From NCBI GenBank assembly GCA_965364515.1, contig CBDTXZ010000037.1, positions 1 through 21,527 of the forward strand: 21,527 nucleotides of DNA, in the 5' to 3' direction. The position numbers and the translations under genes were made by a program. The stretch's first letter is position 1; every line of letters starts with the position of its first letter. Positions 14,440 through 21,527 of this stretch are shown here, in pieces. The stretch comes from JAHEDH01 sp965364515 (GTDB lineage Bacteria > Actinomycetota > Acidimicrobiia > Spongiisociales > ZC4RG35). The notes under the pieces are model-generated. The model was not told the origin of the DNA. It ran no database searches and saw only the letters and a program-made list of their open reading frames with translations.

Positions 14440-15156
14440 TCAGGTGGCTGCCTGATCCGTCTGGTCGGTCAGTCGCCGGATCCCAGCCGGGACCAGGAGG
14501 CGCTCACCCGCCGCGAAGAGCCGTTGAAGCACGAACGTGAGGAGTGCGACCAACAGCGCTCCGGCAAAGGTCTCAGCCACGCCACCCCTTCCCTGGGCGA
14601 AGCCGCGAACGATGTACTGACCGAGGCCACCTCCACTCGACAGCACGGCAGCCAGCGGCACCGTGGCGATCACCTGGACGAAGGAGATCTCGATACCGGC
14701 GAGGATGACGGGAGCGGCCACCGGGAGCTCGAGCCGCCGAATGATCTCGCTCTCGCGGAATCCCATCCCCAATCCCGCCTCGACCAGCGCAGGCGAGACG
14801 TTGGCGATCCCGGCATAGGTGTTGGTGAAGATGGGTGGAATGGCCAACGCGACCAACGCAACGACGGCAGGCCAGAAACGCAATGAGGCACCCGCTCGCA
14901 CGAAGAAGATGGCCGCAACGATCAGCACACCGAACGAAGGCACTGCCCGTCCGACGTTGATGAGTGCGTTCGCAAAGAACCTGCCGACGTGCCGATGAGC
15001 AAGCACGACCGCAGGCGGCACGGCGATGACGACTGCGATCAGCGTGGGCAGCAGCGCCAGCCAGACGTGGTCGAGGGTCCGCTGGGGGATCCCGTCGGCT
15101 CCTGTCCAGTGCGAAGGATCTGAGAACCAGTCGACGACATCCGAGACGAACTCCAT
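14440..15156 (-). CDS. Osmoprotectant-type ABC importer permease 2
   Basis: The 238-residue inner-membrane protein has five to six predicted transmembrane helices and the coupling-helix (EAA) motif EAGLGMGFRESEIIRRLELP (126-145) that contacts the ATPase. It belongs to the OpuB/OpuC/OsmW-type permeases, and INVGRAVPSFGVLIV (66-80) is typical. The ATG at 15156 follows the stop of permease 1 by 2 nt (TGAGCATG), so translation is coupled. An in-frame ATG at 15180 would add eight residues and overlap the upstream gene. The reading frame stays open much further upstream, but that part is antisense-like noise within permease 1. It forms a heterodimer with permease 1, by family precedent. Confidence 0.9.
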   Translation of the reverse strand: MEFVSDVVDWFSDPSHWTGADGIPQRTLDHVWLALLPTLIAVVIAVPPAVVLAHRHVGRFFANALINVGRAVPSFGVLIVAAIFFVRAGASLRFWPAVVALVALAIPPIFTNTYAGIANVSPALVEAGLGMGFRESEIIRRLELPVAAPVILAGIEISFVQVIATVPLAAVLSSGGGLGQYIVRGFAQGRGGVAETFAGALLVALLTFVLQRLFAAGERLLVPAGIRRLTDQTDQAAT

Positions 15157-15158
15157 GC

Positions 15159-15845
15159 TCAGGCCCGACCCCTCTGCCATGGTGTGATCAAACGCTCGAT
15201 GCCGAGCAACCCGAGATCGACCACAGCTGCGAGCACCGCAGACAACACGGTGCCGATGATGATCTCTGTCGGGAAGAGAATCGATCGCCTCAGACCATCG
15301 AGGATGAAGAAACCGAGACCACCGAGCCCGAGCAGAGACGTCACGGTCACCAGCCCGATCACCGTCACCGAGGCGATCCGAATCCCTGCGATGATCACCG
15401 GTGCCGCCAGCGGCAGCTCGATCTGGAAGAACCTCTTCACCGGACGGTATCCCATGCCATCGGCCGCCTCGATCACACCGGCCGGGACGCCGGTGATCCC
15501 CGTGTAGATGTTCCGAACGAGGATCAGAACGGTGTACGAGACGAGCGCCACCTCGGCAGTGAGCAGACCGAGCCCGGTGAACGGGGCCAGGAACGCGAAC
15601 ACGGCGAGGCTCGGAATCGTGTAGAGGATGCCGCTCACCGATGCGATCGGTGCGTACAGGTGCCGCCAGCGCAGTGCTGCGGCAGCGAGGGTGAGCGAGA
15701 CGAGTAGTCCGACACCGATCGCTATCCCCGTCAAGACGAGGTGCTCGACCGTCTGCGCCCAGATGTCGTCGAGGTTTCTCCAGACCCAATCCCAGTCCAT
15801 CAGCGGCCTGGTCTCGGCCTGGGCCAGCGTCACGGAGCTTCTCAC
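15159..15845 (-). CDS. Osmoprotectant-type ABC importer permease 1
   Basis: The 228-residue permease is homologous to its neighbour, with the EAA coupling motif EAADGMGYRPVKRFFQIELP (126-145), the family stretch LYTIPSLAVFAFLAPFTGLG (74-93), and YTVLILVRNIYTGITGVP (104-121). It supplies the other half of the membrane channel. The GTG at 15845 overlaps the ATPase stop by 4 nt (GTGA), indicating translational coupling. A methionine at residue 16 (MDWDWVWRNLDDIW, position 15800) resembles the usual N-terminus of this family and is an alternative start. Confidence 0.9.
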   Translation of the reverse strand: MRSSVTLAQAETRPLMDWDWVWRNLDDIWAQTVEHLVLTGIAIGVGLLVSLTLAAAALRWRHLYAPIASVSGILYTIPSLAVFAFLAPFTGLGLLTAEVALVSYTVLILVRNIYTGITGVPAGVIEAADGMGYRPVKRFFQIELPLAAPVIIAGIRIASVTVIGLVTVTSLLGLGGLGFFILDGLRRSILFPTEIIIGTVLSAVLAAVVDLGLLGIERLITPWQRGRA

Positions 15846-16945
15846 TCCGTGATCTCTCTGGCGATCGATTCGAGGTCGAGCGTTCCGAGATACCGCTCCT
15901 CGTCGACGACGATCGCAACTCGTTCGTTGGAGCGGACCACGAGATCGAGAGCTGCGCGAAGCGAGTCGGACGGAGCAACGCTGCGTTGGATCGGCTTGAC
16001 GTCGATGCCGGCGAGGGTCGTCCGACCCTCGAGGTCCTGCTCCCCTATCCAGCCGATCAACCGCTCCCCGTCGAGTACGCCGACCCAGGTCGTCCCGTAT
16101 TGCGCCATGGCGGCGCGAGCCGAGTCGACGTTGTCTGTCGGACCGACCATCGGACCTCGCTCGAGGTCCGCATCCCCGACCGGCATGAGACCGAGCCGCT
16201 TGAGGCCCCGTTCGCCCCCGATGAAATCATCCACGAACTCGTTGGCCGGGTCCCTGAGGACGTCTTCGGGCGAACCGATCTGTTCGAGCACGCCTCCGAC
16301 GTTCAGAATGCAGATCTGGTCGCCGAGACGGATGGCCTCGTCGATGTCGTGCGTGACGAACACGATGGTCTTCCGAACCTTGTCCTGGAGCAGCAGCAAC
16401 TCCTCTTGGAGCCGGGACCGGACGATCGGATCAACGGCTCCGAATGGCTCGTCCATCAGGAGGACCGGTGGGTCGGCTGCGAGCGCGCGGGCGACGCCGA
16501 CACGCTGCTGCTGGCCACCGGAGAGCTCGGACGGATATCGAGCGAGGAGCTCCCTGTCCAACCCGACGAGATCCGTCAACTCGTTGATGCGGTCTGCGAT
16601 CCGGCCATCGTCCCAGCCCAACAGCTCGGGTACGGTGCCGATGTTCTGAGCGATCGTGCGGTGTGGGAACAGTCCGATCTGCTGGATGACATATCCGATC
16701 GACCTCCTGAGCTGGTGTGGCTCGGATGCGGTCGCTTCGACACCGTCGACCCAGATCGTCCCCGACGTGGGTTCGATGATCCGATTGATCATCTTGAGCG
16801 TGGTGGTCTTACCGCACCCCGACGGGCCGACCAACGTGACGATCGAGCCGCGCGGCACCTCGAATCCGAGGTCACCGACTGCGGGCGACTCCGCCCCCGG
16901 AAAACGCTTGGAGACGTGCTCGAGACGGATCATGGCGTCGGACAT
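15842..16945 (-). CDS. Osmoprotectant-type ABC importer ATP-binding protein with CBS domains
   Basis: The 367-residue ATPase energises the importer from the cytoplasmic face. Motifs: Walker A GPSGCGKT (40-47), Q-loop near VIQQIGLFPH (86-95), signature LSGGQQQR (141-148), Walker B VLLMDEP (161-167) and switch His199. After the nucleotide-binding domain come about 110 residues (255-365) with the appearance of a CBS domain pair, as in OpuA/OpuC ATPases where CBS domains sense ionic strength or c-di-AMP. Here the first CBS repeat looks short, so sensing is inferred. It is the first gene of the four-gene unit. The ATG at 16945 is preceded by TAGGTT 8 nt upstream with no Shine-Dalgarno, so the mRNA may be leaderless. 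Confidence 0.93.
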   Translation of the reverse strand: MSDAMIRLEHVSKRFPGAESPAVGDLGFEVPRGSIVTLVGPSGCGKTTTLKMINRIIEPTSGTIWVDGVEATASEPHQLRRSIGYVIQQIGLFPHRTIAQNIGTVPELLGWDDGRIADRINELTDLVGLDRELLARYPSELSGGQQQRVGVARALAADPPVLLMDEPFGAVDPIVRSRLQEELLLLQDKVRKTIVFVTHDIDEAIRLGDQICILNVGGVLEQIGSPEDVLRDPANEFVDDFIGGERGLKRLGLMPVGDADLERGPMVGPTDNVDSARAAMAQYGTTWVGVLDGERLIGWIGEQDLEGRTTLAGIDVKPIQRSVAPSDSLRAALDLVVRSNERVAIVVDEERYLGTLDLESIAREITE

Positions 16946-16953
16946 GGTCTGCG

Positions 16954-16959
16954 AACCTA
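16954..16959 (-). promoter_or_regulatory. -10 element TAGGTT, likely leaderless promoter of the ABC importer
   Basis: On the minus strand TAGGTT ends 8 nt before the ATG at 16945 (gap CGCAGACC), with no Shine-Dalgarno. It lies in the 34-nt gap after the HAD gene. Confidence 0.45.
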
Positions 16960-16979
16960 GCCGAACCGCCTCGATGCGC

Positions 16980-17702
16980 TCAGCCGACCAGAGTCGACAG
17001 ATCCGAGGTCACGACATCGGCCCCCGCAGCGCGAAGCTCGCGCTCTGAGCCCGTGCGATCCACGCCCACGACGATCGCAAACTCTCCTGCTCTGCCGGCA
17101 GCCACACCGCTCACGGCGTCCTCGAGCACCACCGACGACGCGGGTCCCGCACCCAACTCGGCGGCGGCGGCGAGGAAGGTGTCGGGCGCCGGCTTCCCTG
17201 CGAGCCGGCGCTCACGAGCGACGCGCCCGTCCATGATGAACTCGAAGCGCGACTTCAGACCCGCTGCCTCCAGAACGGCCACGGCGTTGGCACTCGATGA
17301 AACCACGGCGAGCCGGACCGACATGTCCTTCAGCGCGTCGAGCAGAGCGATCCCGTCTGCATACGGATCCACCCCATCTGACTCGAGGACGGCGTTGAAC
17401 ATCTCATTCTTGGCGTTGCCCAGCGCCGTCACCGAGCCGTCACCCGGCTCGGCATCCGGCCGGCCCTGCGGGAGATCGATTCCCCTGGAGTCGAGGAAAC
17501 TCCGCACCCCCTCGTAGCGCGGCTTGCCGTCGACGTACTGCAGATAGTCCTGCTCGGTGAAAGGCTCGAACCCAGGGCCCTCTCGACGCTCCAAGAAACC
17601 GTTGAACATCCTGGCCCAGGCGGCTTCGTGGACCTTCGCAGTCGGCGTCAACACGCCGTCGAGATCGAACAGCACCGCTTCGATTCCATTCCAGTCGAGC
17701 AT
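16980..17702 (-). CDS. Beta-phosphoglucomutase-like HAD hydrolase
   Basis: The 240-residue protein is a HAD-superfamily enzyme of the beta-phosphoglucomutase type: nucleophile and acid/base in FDLDGVLT (Asp13, Asp15), motif II VSSSAN (134-139), motif III Lys170 in GKPAPD, motif IV LEDAVSG (Glu194, Asp195). The pair AGKPAPDTFL and SGVAAGRAG, plus YVDGKPRYEGVRSFL (56-70), resemble M. tuberculosis Rv3400, which sits beside a GH65 glycosidase. The expected reaction is beta-glucose 1-phosphate to glucose 6-phosphate after phosphorolysis of maltose or trehalose. No GH65 gene is next to it here. Start MLDWN at 17702 is chosen because the frame further upstream is not protein-like and would enter the divergent terC gene. 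It runs toward the importer unit with a 34-nt gap. Confidence 0.87.
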   Translation of the reverse strand: MLDWNGIEAVLFDLDGVLTPTAKVHEAAWARMFNGFLERREGPGFEPFTEQDYLQYVDGKPRYEGVRSFLDSRGIDLPQGRPDAEPGDGSVTALGNAKNEMFNAVLESDGVDPYADGIALLDALKDMSVRLAVVSSSANAVAVLEAAGLKSRFEFIMDGRVARERRLAGKPAPDTFLAAAAELGAGPASSVVLEDAVSGVAAGRAGEFAIVVGVDRTGSERELRAAGADVVTSDLSTLVG

Positions 17703-17772
17703 GCCCCGATGATCGCCGATATCTGCGGCGTCCACAACACGAGATGGTCCGTCGAGATCGGTGCCACATCGG

Positions 17773-17778
17773 TATCGT
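17773..17778 (+). promoter_or_regulatory. -10 element TATCGT, likely leaderless promoter of terC
   Basis: TATCGT ends 6 nt before the ATG at 17785 (gap CGCACG) with no Shine-Dalgarno. The same hexamer is used at the same distance by the P450 gene. This placement leaves no room for a long riboswitch leader. Confidence 0.55.
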
Positions 17779-17784
17779 CGCACG

Positions 17785-18573
17785 ATGGAGATATTCACCA
17801 ATCCGGACACCTGGATCGCCCTCGTCACACTCACGGTCCTCGAGATCGTGCTCGGGATCGACAACATCGTCTTCATCTCGATCCTCACGGGCAAACTCCC
17901 CAAGGAGGATCAAGCGAGGGGAAGGAACATCGGGCTCGGCCTCGCCATGCTGATGCGGATTCTCCTCCTGCTGAGCATCGGGTGGGTGATCGGCCTCACC
18001 GAGCCCATCTTCGAGGTCTTCGAGGTCGAGATATCGGGCCGGTCCATCATCCTGATCGTCGGAGGCCTCTTCCTCCTCGCCAAGGCGACCTTCGAGATCC
18101 ATGAGAAGCTCGAGGGCGAGGAGGCACACACGCAAACGAAGGCGGTTGCCACCTTCGGGGCAGTCATCACCCAGATCGTGCTCCTCGATGCAGTCTTCAG
18201 CCTCGATTCGGTCATCACCGCGGTCGGCCTCGCGGACGAGATCATCGTCATGATCATCGCCGTGGTCATCGCCATCGGAGTGATGCTCCTCTCCGCAGGA
18301 GCCATCGCCGACTTCGTGAACAAACATCCCACCGTCAAGATGCTCGCACTGAGCTTCCTGCTCCTCATCGGCTTCACGCTGGTGGCAGAGGGCTTCGAGG
18401 TCGAGATCCCGAAGGGGTACGTGTACTTCGCCATGGGCTTCTCGGTGTTCGTCGAGGCGTTGAACCTGCGGATGCGTGCGAAGCGGCGCCCGGAGAAGCC
18501 CATCGAGTTGCGACCCACGTACGTGAAGGAGCCCGGGGCGTCAGGCGCGGTCGGGCACATACCGTCGCAGTGA
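17785..18573 (+). CDS. TerC family integral membrane protein
   Basis: The 262-residue protein has about seven transmembrane helices and the family acidic motifs LEIVLGIDN (19-27, Glu20 and Asp26) and LLDAVFSLDSV (133-143, Asp135 and Asp141). TerC proteins were found in tellurite resistance; bacterial relatives (Alx/MeeF/MeeY) have been linked to manganese export and metallation of secreted enzymes, so metal ion export is the best guess. A cytoplasmic loop rich in Glu and His (HEKLEGEEAHTQ, 106-117) may help metal handling. The C-terminal 30 residues are basic and probably cytoplasmic. Start MEIF at 17785 has TATCGT 6 nt upstream. No yybP-ykoY-like leader is possible in the short divergent gap. 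Confidence 0.9.
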   Translation: MEIFTNPDTWIALVTLTVLEIVLGIDNIVFISILTGKLPKEDQARGRNIGLGLAMLMRILLLLSIGWVIGLTEPIFEVFEVEISGRSIILIVGGLFLLAKATFEIHEKLEGEEAHTQTKAVATFGAVITQIVLLDAVFSLDSVITAVGLADEIIVMIIAVVIAIGVMLLSAGAIADFVNKHPTVKMLALSFLLLIGFTLVAEGFEVEIPKGYVYFAMGFSVFVEALNLRMRAKRRPEKPIELRPTYVKEPGASGAVGHIPSQ

Positions 18574-18614
18574 CCAGGCGAGCACCTAGGGGCGAAGGCC
18601 TCTGCCTCTGATCA

Positions 18615-18650
18615 TCACCCGGTTCGACAATGTGGTGTCGAACCGGGTGA
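18615..18650. repeat. Perfect 15-bp inverted repeat immediately before the NatA-type gene
   Basis: TCACCCGGTTCGACA (18615-18629) and TGTCGAACCGGGTGA (18636-18650) are perfect complements around a 6-nt loop, ATGTGG. The right arm ends 4 nt before the ATG at 18655 and contains the only Shine-Dalgarno-like bases (GGGTGA). In RNA this hairpin would hide the ribosome site; in DNA it is a strong operator-like palindrome. It may also end terC transcription, 41 nt downstream of that stop, although no U tract follows. Confidence 0.85.
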
Positions 18651-18654
18651 ACAC

Positions 18655-19521
18655 ATGCTGGAGATTGCAGGGCTGAGGAAGCACTACGACGAGATCGTGG
18701 CGCTCGACGATCTGTCCATGACCGTCCATACCGGCAGGATTCTCGGGTTTCTCGGGCCGAACGGTGCCGGCAAGACCACAACGATGCGTTCGATCTTCGG
18801 CCTGGTCACACCTGATGCCGGAACGATCACCTGGGAGGGGCGGCCGGTCGACGCCACCTCGTGGAAGCAGTTCGGTTACATGCCCGAGGAACGGGGGCTG
18901 TACCCGAAGATGCGAGTCGCGGAGCAATTGCAGCATTTCGCGAGGCTCGCCGGACTCGACAAGAAGACCGCCGAGCTCAACTCGCACAACTGGCTCGAAC
19001 GGCTCGGCCTGGCCGACCGCTCAGCCTCGAAGCTCGAGGATCTCTCGCACGGGAACCAGCAACGAGTCCAACTCGCTGCCGCACTCGTGCACGACCCCAC
19101 TGTTGCGATCCTCGACGAGCCGTTCTCCGGACTCGACCCGCTCGCCGTGGACGATCTGGCGGCGATCCTCTCCAAGCTCGCCTCAGACGGTACCGCCATC
19201 CTGTTCTCGAGCCACCAACTCGACCTCGTTCAGTCGGTGTGCCAGGACGTCGTCGTCATCGACCGCGGCAAGGTGGTCCTCCAGGGTGAGGTGGAGCGCC
19301 TTCGTGACGACTCGGAGAAGCGGGTACTCGAGATCGATGTCGATGGACGGCCGTACCTGACCCATGGAGCGACGCACGCCAACGGTGCCCGAGCGCTCAT
19401 CGATCGTGACACGCCGATCACCGAGATCGTCGAGGAGGCTCAACAGCACGGCACGATCACCTCACTCAGGTTCGAACCGCCCAGCCTTTCCGACCTGTTC
19501 CGTCAGGCGGTGAGACGATGA
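18655..19521 (+). CDS. ABC transporter ATP-binding protein (NatA-type exporter)
   Basis: The 288-residue ATPase has Walker A GPNGAGKT (34-41), the Q-loop area near FGYMPEERGLYPKM (73-86), the signature LSHGNQQR (130-137), Walker B VAILDEP (150-156) and switch His187. The LSxGNQQ form and the MPEERGLYP stretch are typical of NatA-like ABC-2 exporter ATPases, and residues after about 215 look like the C-terminal DUF4162-type domain. It works with the next gene; B. subtilis NatAB exports sodium, while other relatives export drugs or unknown substrates. The ATG at 18655 is 4 nt after a 15-bp palindrome. It overlaps the permease start by 4 nt (ATGA). Substrate unknown. Confidence 0.92.
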   Translation: MLEIAGLRKHYDEIVALDDLSMTVHTGRILGFLGPNGAGKTTTMRSIFGLVTPDAGTITWEGRPVDATSWKQFGYMPEERGLYPKMRVAEQLQHFARLAGLDKKTAELNSHNWLERLGLADRSASKLEDLSHGNQQRVQLAAALVHDPTVAILDEPFSGLDPLAVDDLAAILSKLASDGTAILFSSHQLDLVQSVCQDVVVIDRGKVVLQGEVERLRDDSEKRVLEIDVDGRPYLTHGATHANGARALIDRDTPITEIVEEAQQHGTITSLRFEPPSLSDLFRQAVRR

Positions 19522-20693
19522 TCTCCCACATCCTGCTGCTGGCAAGACGCGACTTCCTCCAGCGCGGGAGGAGCAAGGGCTACCTGGTGATGGTCGGGCT
19601 CTCGGTCCTTGCGATCTTGGCGGTCGGCCCCATCGTCCAGGTCTTCGACGACGGTGAAGGGGCCGTGGAGATCGGCATGACCCAGGCCTCCCCTGCCGGG
19701 CTGGAGGCCACGATGCTCCAGGTGGCCGGAGCGATCGAGGAAACGGTCGATGTGACCGTGGTCGCAGACGTCGACGAGGGCGAGGCGCTGTTGCAGGAGG
19801 GCGAGATCGCCGTGCTGGTCGACGGCACCGAGATCGTGTGGGCCGACGAGCCCCGCGGTGATGCCGGCTCGATCGTCCGACCGGCGATCGCCGCGCTGCA
19901 ACGCCAGGCGACGATCGACGAACTCGGCCTGAGCCCGACCGAAGCCCAGGGTCTCCTGGCTCCCGAGCCGCCCACGGAGCGAAGACTCGAGCCCGAGGAT
20001 CCCGACCGGACGGCCAGGATCGTCGCCGGGTACGTCTCGATCTTCGTGCTGTATCTGGCGATCCTGCTGTTCGGTCAATTCGTGATGCTCGGCGTGACGG
20101 AGGAGAAGTCGAGCCGAGTCATCGAGGTGGTGCTGTCGAAGGCGAAACCGGAGTCCATCCTCGCGGGAAAGATCCTCGGAATCGGTCTCCTCGGACTGAT
20201 CCAGGTGGTGGCGATGATCGGGGCCGCCCTGGTCGCGGTTCAGATGCTCGGCAGCGAGATCGACGTGCCTCCGATCGGCCTCCAGGTCGCCTTGACGTCG
20301 ATCCTCTGGTTCATCCTCGGGTACGGCTTCTACTCGACGATCTACGCGGGGATGGGCGCAACGATCACCCGTCAAGAGGACATGCAAGGCGCCGCGGCAC
20401 TACCGGCCATCATGATTCTCCCGGCGTACTTCATCGCCCTCATCTCTCTCGAAACGCCGGATTCGACACTGTCCCGGATCAGCTCGCTCATCCCACCGAC
20501 CTCACCGATCGTCATGCCCATGCGCAATGCGGTCTCCGAGGTTCCCGTGATCGAGAACCTGGCCGCAATCGCCATCATCATCGCCACCATGGTCGTTCTG
20601 GTGAAGATGGCGGGGCGGGTATATCGAGGAGCCGCCCTTCGGATCGGGGCAAAGGTCCCGCTCCGCGATGCCTGGCGAGCGGCCGAGCGTTGA
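19518..20693 (+). CDS. ABC-2 type transporter permease (NatB-type)
   Basis: The 391-residue permease has one N-terminal transmembrane helix (about 22-42), a large extracytoplasmic domain (about 45-165), then five helices near 168-192, 218-243, 255-278, 293-311 and 347-364. The motif EEKSSRVIEVVLSKAKPES (195-213) and following AGKILG are diagnostic of the NatB/ABC2_membrane_3 group. It forms the channel for the upstream ATPase, with which it overlaps as ATGA, so the two are translationally coupled. The extracytoplasmic domain is acidic, with many Glu and Asp residues. Exported substrate could be Na+ or a small toxic molecule; the sequence does not decide. Confidence 0.92.
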   Translation: MISHILLLARRDFLQRGRSKGYLVMVGLSVLAILAVGPIVQVFDDGEGAVEIGMTQASPAGLEATMLQVAGAIEETVDVTVVADVDEGEALLQEGEIAVLVDGTEIVWADEPRGDAGSIVRPAIAALQRQATIDELGLSPTEAQGLLAPEPPTERRLEPEDPDRTARIVAGYVSIFVLYLAILLFGQFVMLGVTEEKSSRVIEVVLSKAKPESILAGKILGIGLLGLIQVVAMIGAALVAVQMLGSEIDVPPIGLQVALTSILWFILGYGFYSTIYAGMGATITRQEDMQGAAALPAIMILPAYFIALISLETPDSTLSRISSLIPPTSPIVMPMRNAVSEVPVIENLAAIAIIIATMVVLVKMAGRVYRGAALRIGAKVPLRDAWRAAER

Positions 20694-20747
20694 GAGACCT
20701 CACGATGTAGACGAAGTGGGTCGGTCAGCGGCCGCCCCACCGAACGG

Positions 20748-21527
20748 CTAGTTGGCGGGTGCGGCGATCGCGATCAACTCCAGATCGGTGGCAACGACGA
20801 TGAGCCCATCACCCACCACGGGACGGGTCCGAAGCGGCTGTGGCAGCCCGAATCTCCAGGCCACCTCGCCGCTGTCGGTCGAGACTGCCACCAGCTCGTT
20901 CTGTCCACTCCTCGACACTCCCACGAGCAGGTACTGACCGGCCACGATCGGCGGCGACGTGATGGTCCCCTCGAGGTTGGTGGGCACATAGGTGCCCTGA
21001 CCGTCGTCGAGGTTGAGGCTCAGGATGAGCCCGTCGGCCGGCGCCCAGATCACGCCATCCTGGATGGGCGGAGTGTCGCTGACCGGGACATCGATCTGGT
21101 AGGCCGGTATGGGACTCGACGAGCACGTCCCTTCCTCGAACGCCCGCAGGCTGGTCGTTGCACTCCCGAAGAACCACTGGCTCTCGACGATCATCACGTT
21201 CGTCACGGCCGCCCCCGCCGCCCCGGTGACTTCGCAGATCTCCGTCAGGGTCTCTTCGTCGATCACCTTCACGACGCCATCGCCCGTCACTGCGTAGATG
21301 GTGCCGTTCGCTGCGGCGATCGGCTCGGCAAAGCCGGTCTCGACAGGCTCCTCGGCCGGGTACCGCCCGATCTCCTCGCCGGTCGAGCCTTCGAGCTTGT
21401 AGAGCACGCCGTCGGTCGTGGCCACGATCACGTAATCGGTGCGGATGAGCGGAGGGCCGGTGATGGCACTTCCGAGATCCACTGCCGGCCACGCCTGACC
21501 GCGTGCATCGTCGACGTTGCGGGCGTG
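20748..21527 (-). CDS. PQQ-type beta-propeller repeat protein (N-terminus beyond the window)
   Basis: The 259 visible residues read as tandem beta-propeller blades with PQQ-repeat character: GVLYKLEGSTGEEIGRYP, GTIYAVTGDGVVKVIDEETL, and LVAVSTDSGEVAWRFGLP, each with the x-G-x-(L/I)-Y-x-L/V and T-G-E pattern. The frame is open to the window edge and the residues before the internal GTG at 21482 (ARGQAWPAVDLGSAITGPP) look like continuing propeller, so the gene starts outside. Such proteins are usually exported scaffolds (BamB-like) or sensor domains of kinases; the visible part has no kinase, no quinoprotein catalytic motif and ends after the last blade. Function is not assignable. It converges on the permease gene with 54 nt between stops. 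Confidence 0.8.
   Translation of the reverse strand, partial: HARNVDDARGQAWPAVDLGSAITGPPLIRTDYVIVATTDGVLYKLEGSTGEEIGRYPAEEPVETGFAEPIAAANGTIYAVTGDGVVKVIDEETLTEICEVTGAAGAAVTNVMIVESQWFFGSATTSLRAFEEGTCSSSPIPAYQIDVPVSDTPPIQDGVIWAPADGLILSLNLDDGQGTYVPTNLEGTITSPPIVAGQYLLVGVSRSGQNELVAVSTDSGEVAWRFGLPQPLRTRPVVGDGLIVVATDLELIAIAAPAN

Noticed and set aside
15157..15978. N-terminal extension of permease 2 through an open frame reaching 15978
   Set aside because: The extension overlaps the whole permease 1 gene in another frame, is Arg-rich and has no helices. The start at 15156 right after the permease 1 stop is far more likely.
17703..17784. Manganese (yybP-ykoY) riboswitch before terC
   Set aside because: The divergent gap is only 82 nt and the -10 element adjoins the start codon; no aptamer motif was seen.
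20694..20747. Terminator hairpin between the permease and propeller genes (GTGGG...CCCAC or TCGGT...ACCGA)
   Set aside because: Both stems are only 5 bp with loops of 13-15 nt, and no U tract follows. Too weak to annotate.
1..21527. tRNA, rRNA, CRISPR array, insertion sequence, prophage or defence system
   Set aside because: No such repeats, terminal inverted repeats, transposase, integrase, nuclease or Cas-like motifs were seen on either strand.

Overview
This is a high-GC window with short intergenic gaps and many 3-8 nt gene overlaps. The GC-rich codon use, a relative of Mycobacterium tuberculosis Rv3400, several apparently leaderless genes and the mix of catabolic enzymes suggest an Actinomycetota chromosome, perhaps an Acidimicrobiia-like environmental lineage. 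That placement is an inference. I see no transposase, integrase, phage gene, tRNA, rRNA or CRISPR array, so this looks like core or semi-core metabolic DNA rather than an island. I found no convincing new multi-gene system. The points of interest are in gene starts and control sites.

Layout. 1-66: tail of an unidentified gene. 347-3261: a class II aldolase-family protein (+), a small four-helix membrane protein (-) and a PLP group II decarboxylase (+). 3272-6047: a minus-strand run cytochrome P450 > aat > two-domain universal stress protein. 6103-8270: divergent from it, xpt-like phosphoribosyltransferase and an AidB-like acyl-CoA dehydrogenase (+), joined by a 4-nt overlap. 8367-11362: an AtuA/DUF1446 protein (-) divergent from an M20 metallopeptidase (+). 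11467-13336: hpd and kynA (+), the entry dioxygenases of tyrosine and tryptophan breakdown, behind a strong dyad operator candidate. 13382-13404: a shared terminator hairpin between convergent units. 13428-16945: a complete osmoprotectant-type ABC importer (-), ATPase > permease > permease > lipoprotein. 16980-18573: a beta-phosphoglucomutase-like HAD enzyme (-) divergent from a TerC-family membrane protein (+). 18655-20693: a NatAB-type ABC exporter pair (+) behind a perfect 15-bp inverted repeat. 20748-21527: a PQQ-type beta-propeller protein (-) cut by the window edge.

Initiation signals fall into two classes. Seven genes (decarboxylase, P450, xpt, AtuA, M20 peptidase, importer ATPase, terC) have a TAnnnT hexamer ending exactly 6 or 8 nt before ATG and no Shine-Dalgarno, the layout expected for leaderless mRNAs. 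Others (aldolase, small membrane protein, stress protein, hpd, binding lipoprotein) have clear Shine-Dalgarno sequences and no such hexamer. kynA has no AUG, GUG or UUG start near its conserved N-terminus; the best candidate is an ATC codon 7 nt after GGAG, overlapping the hpd stop. All functional calls come from reading motifs by eye; no database search was run.
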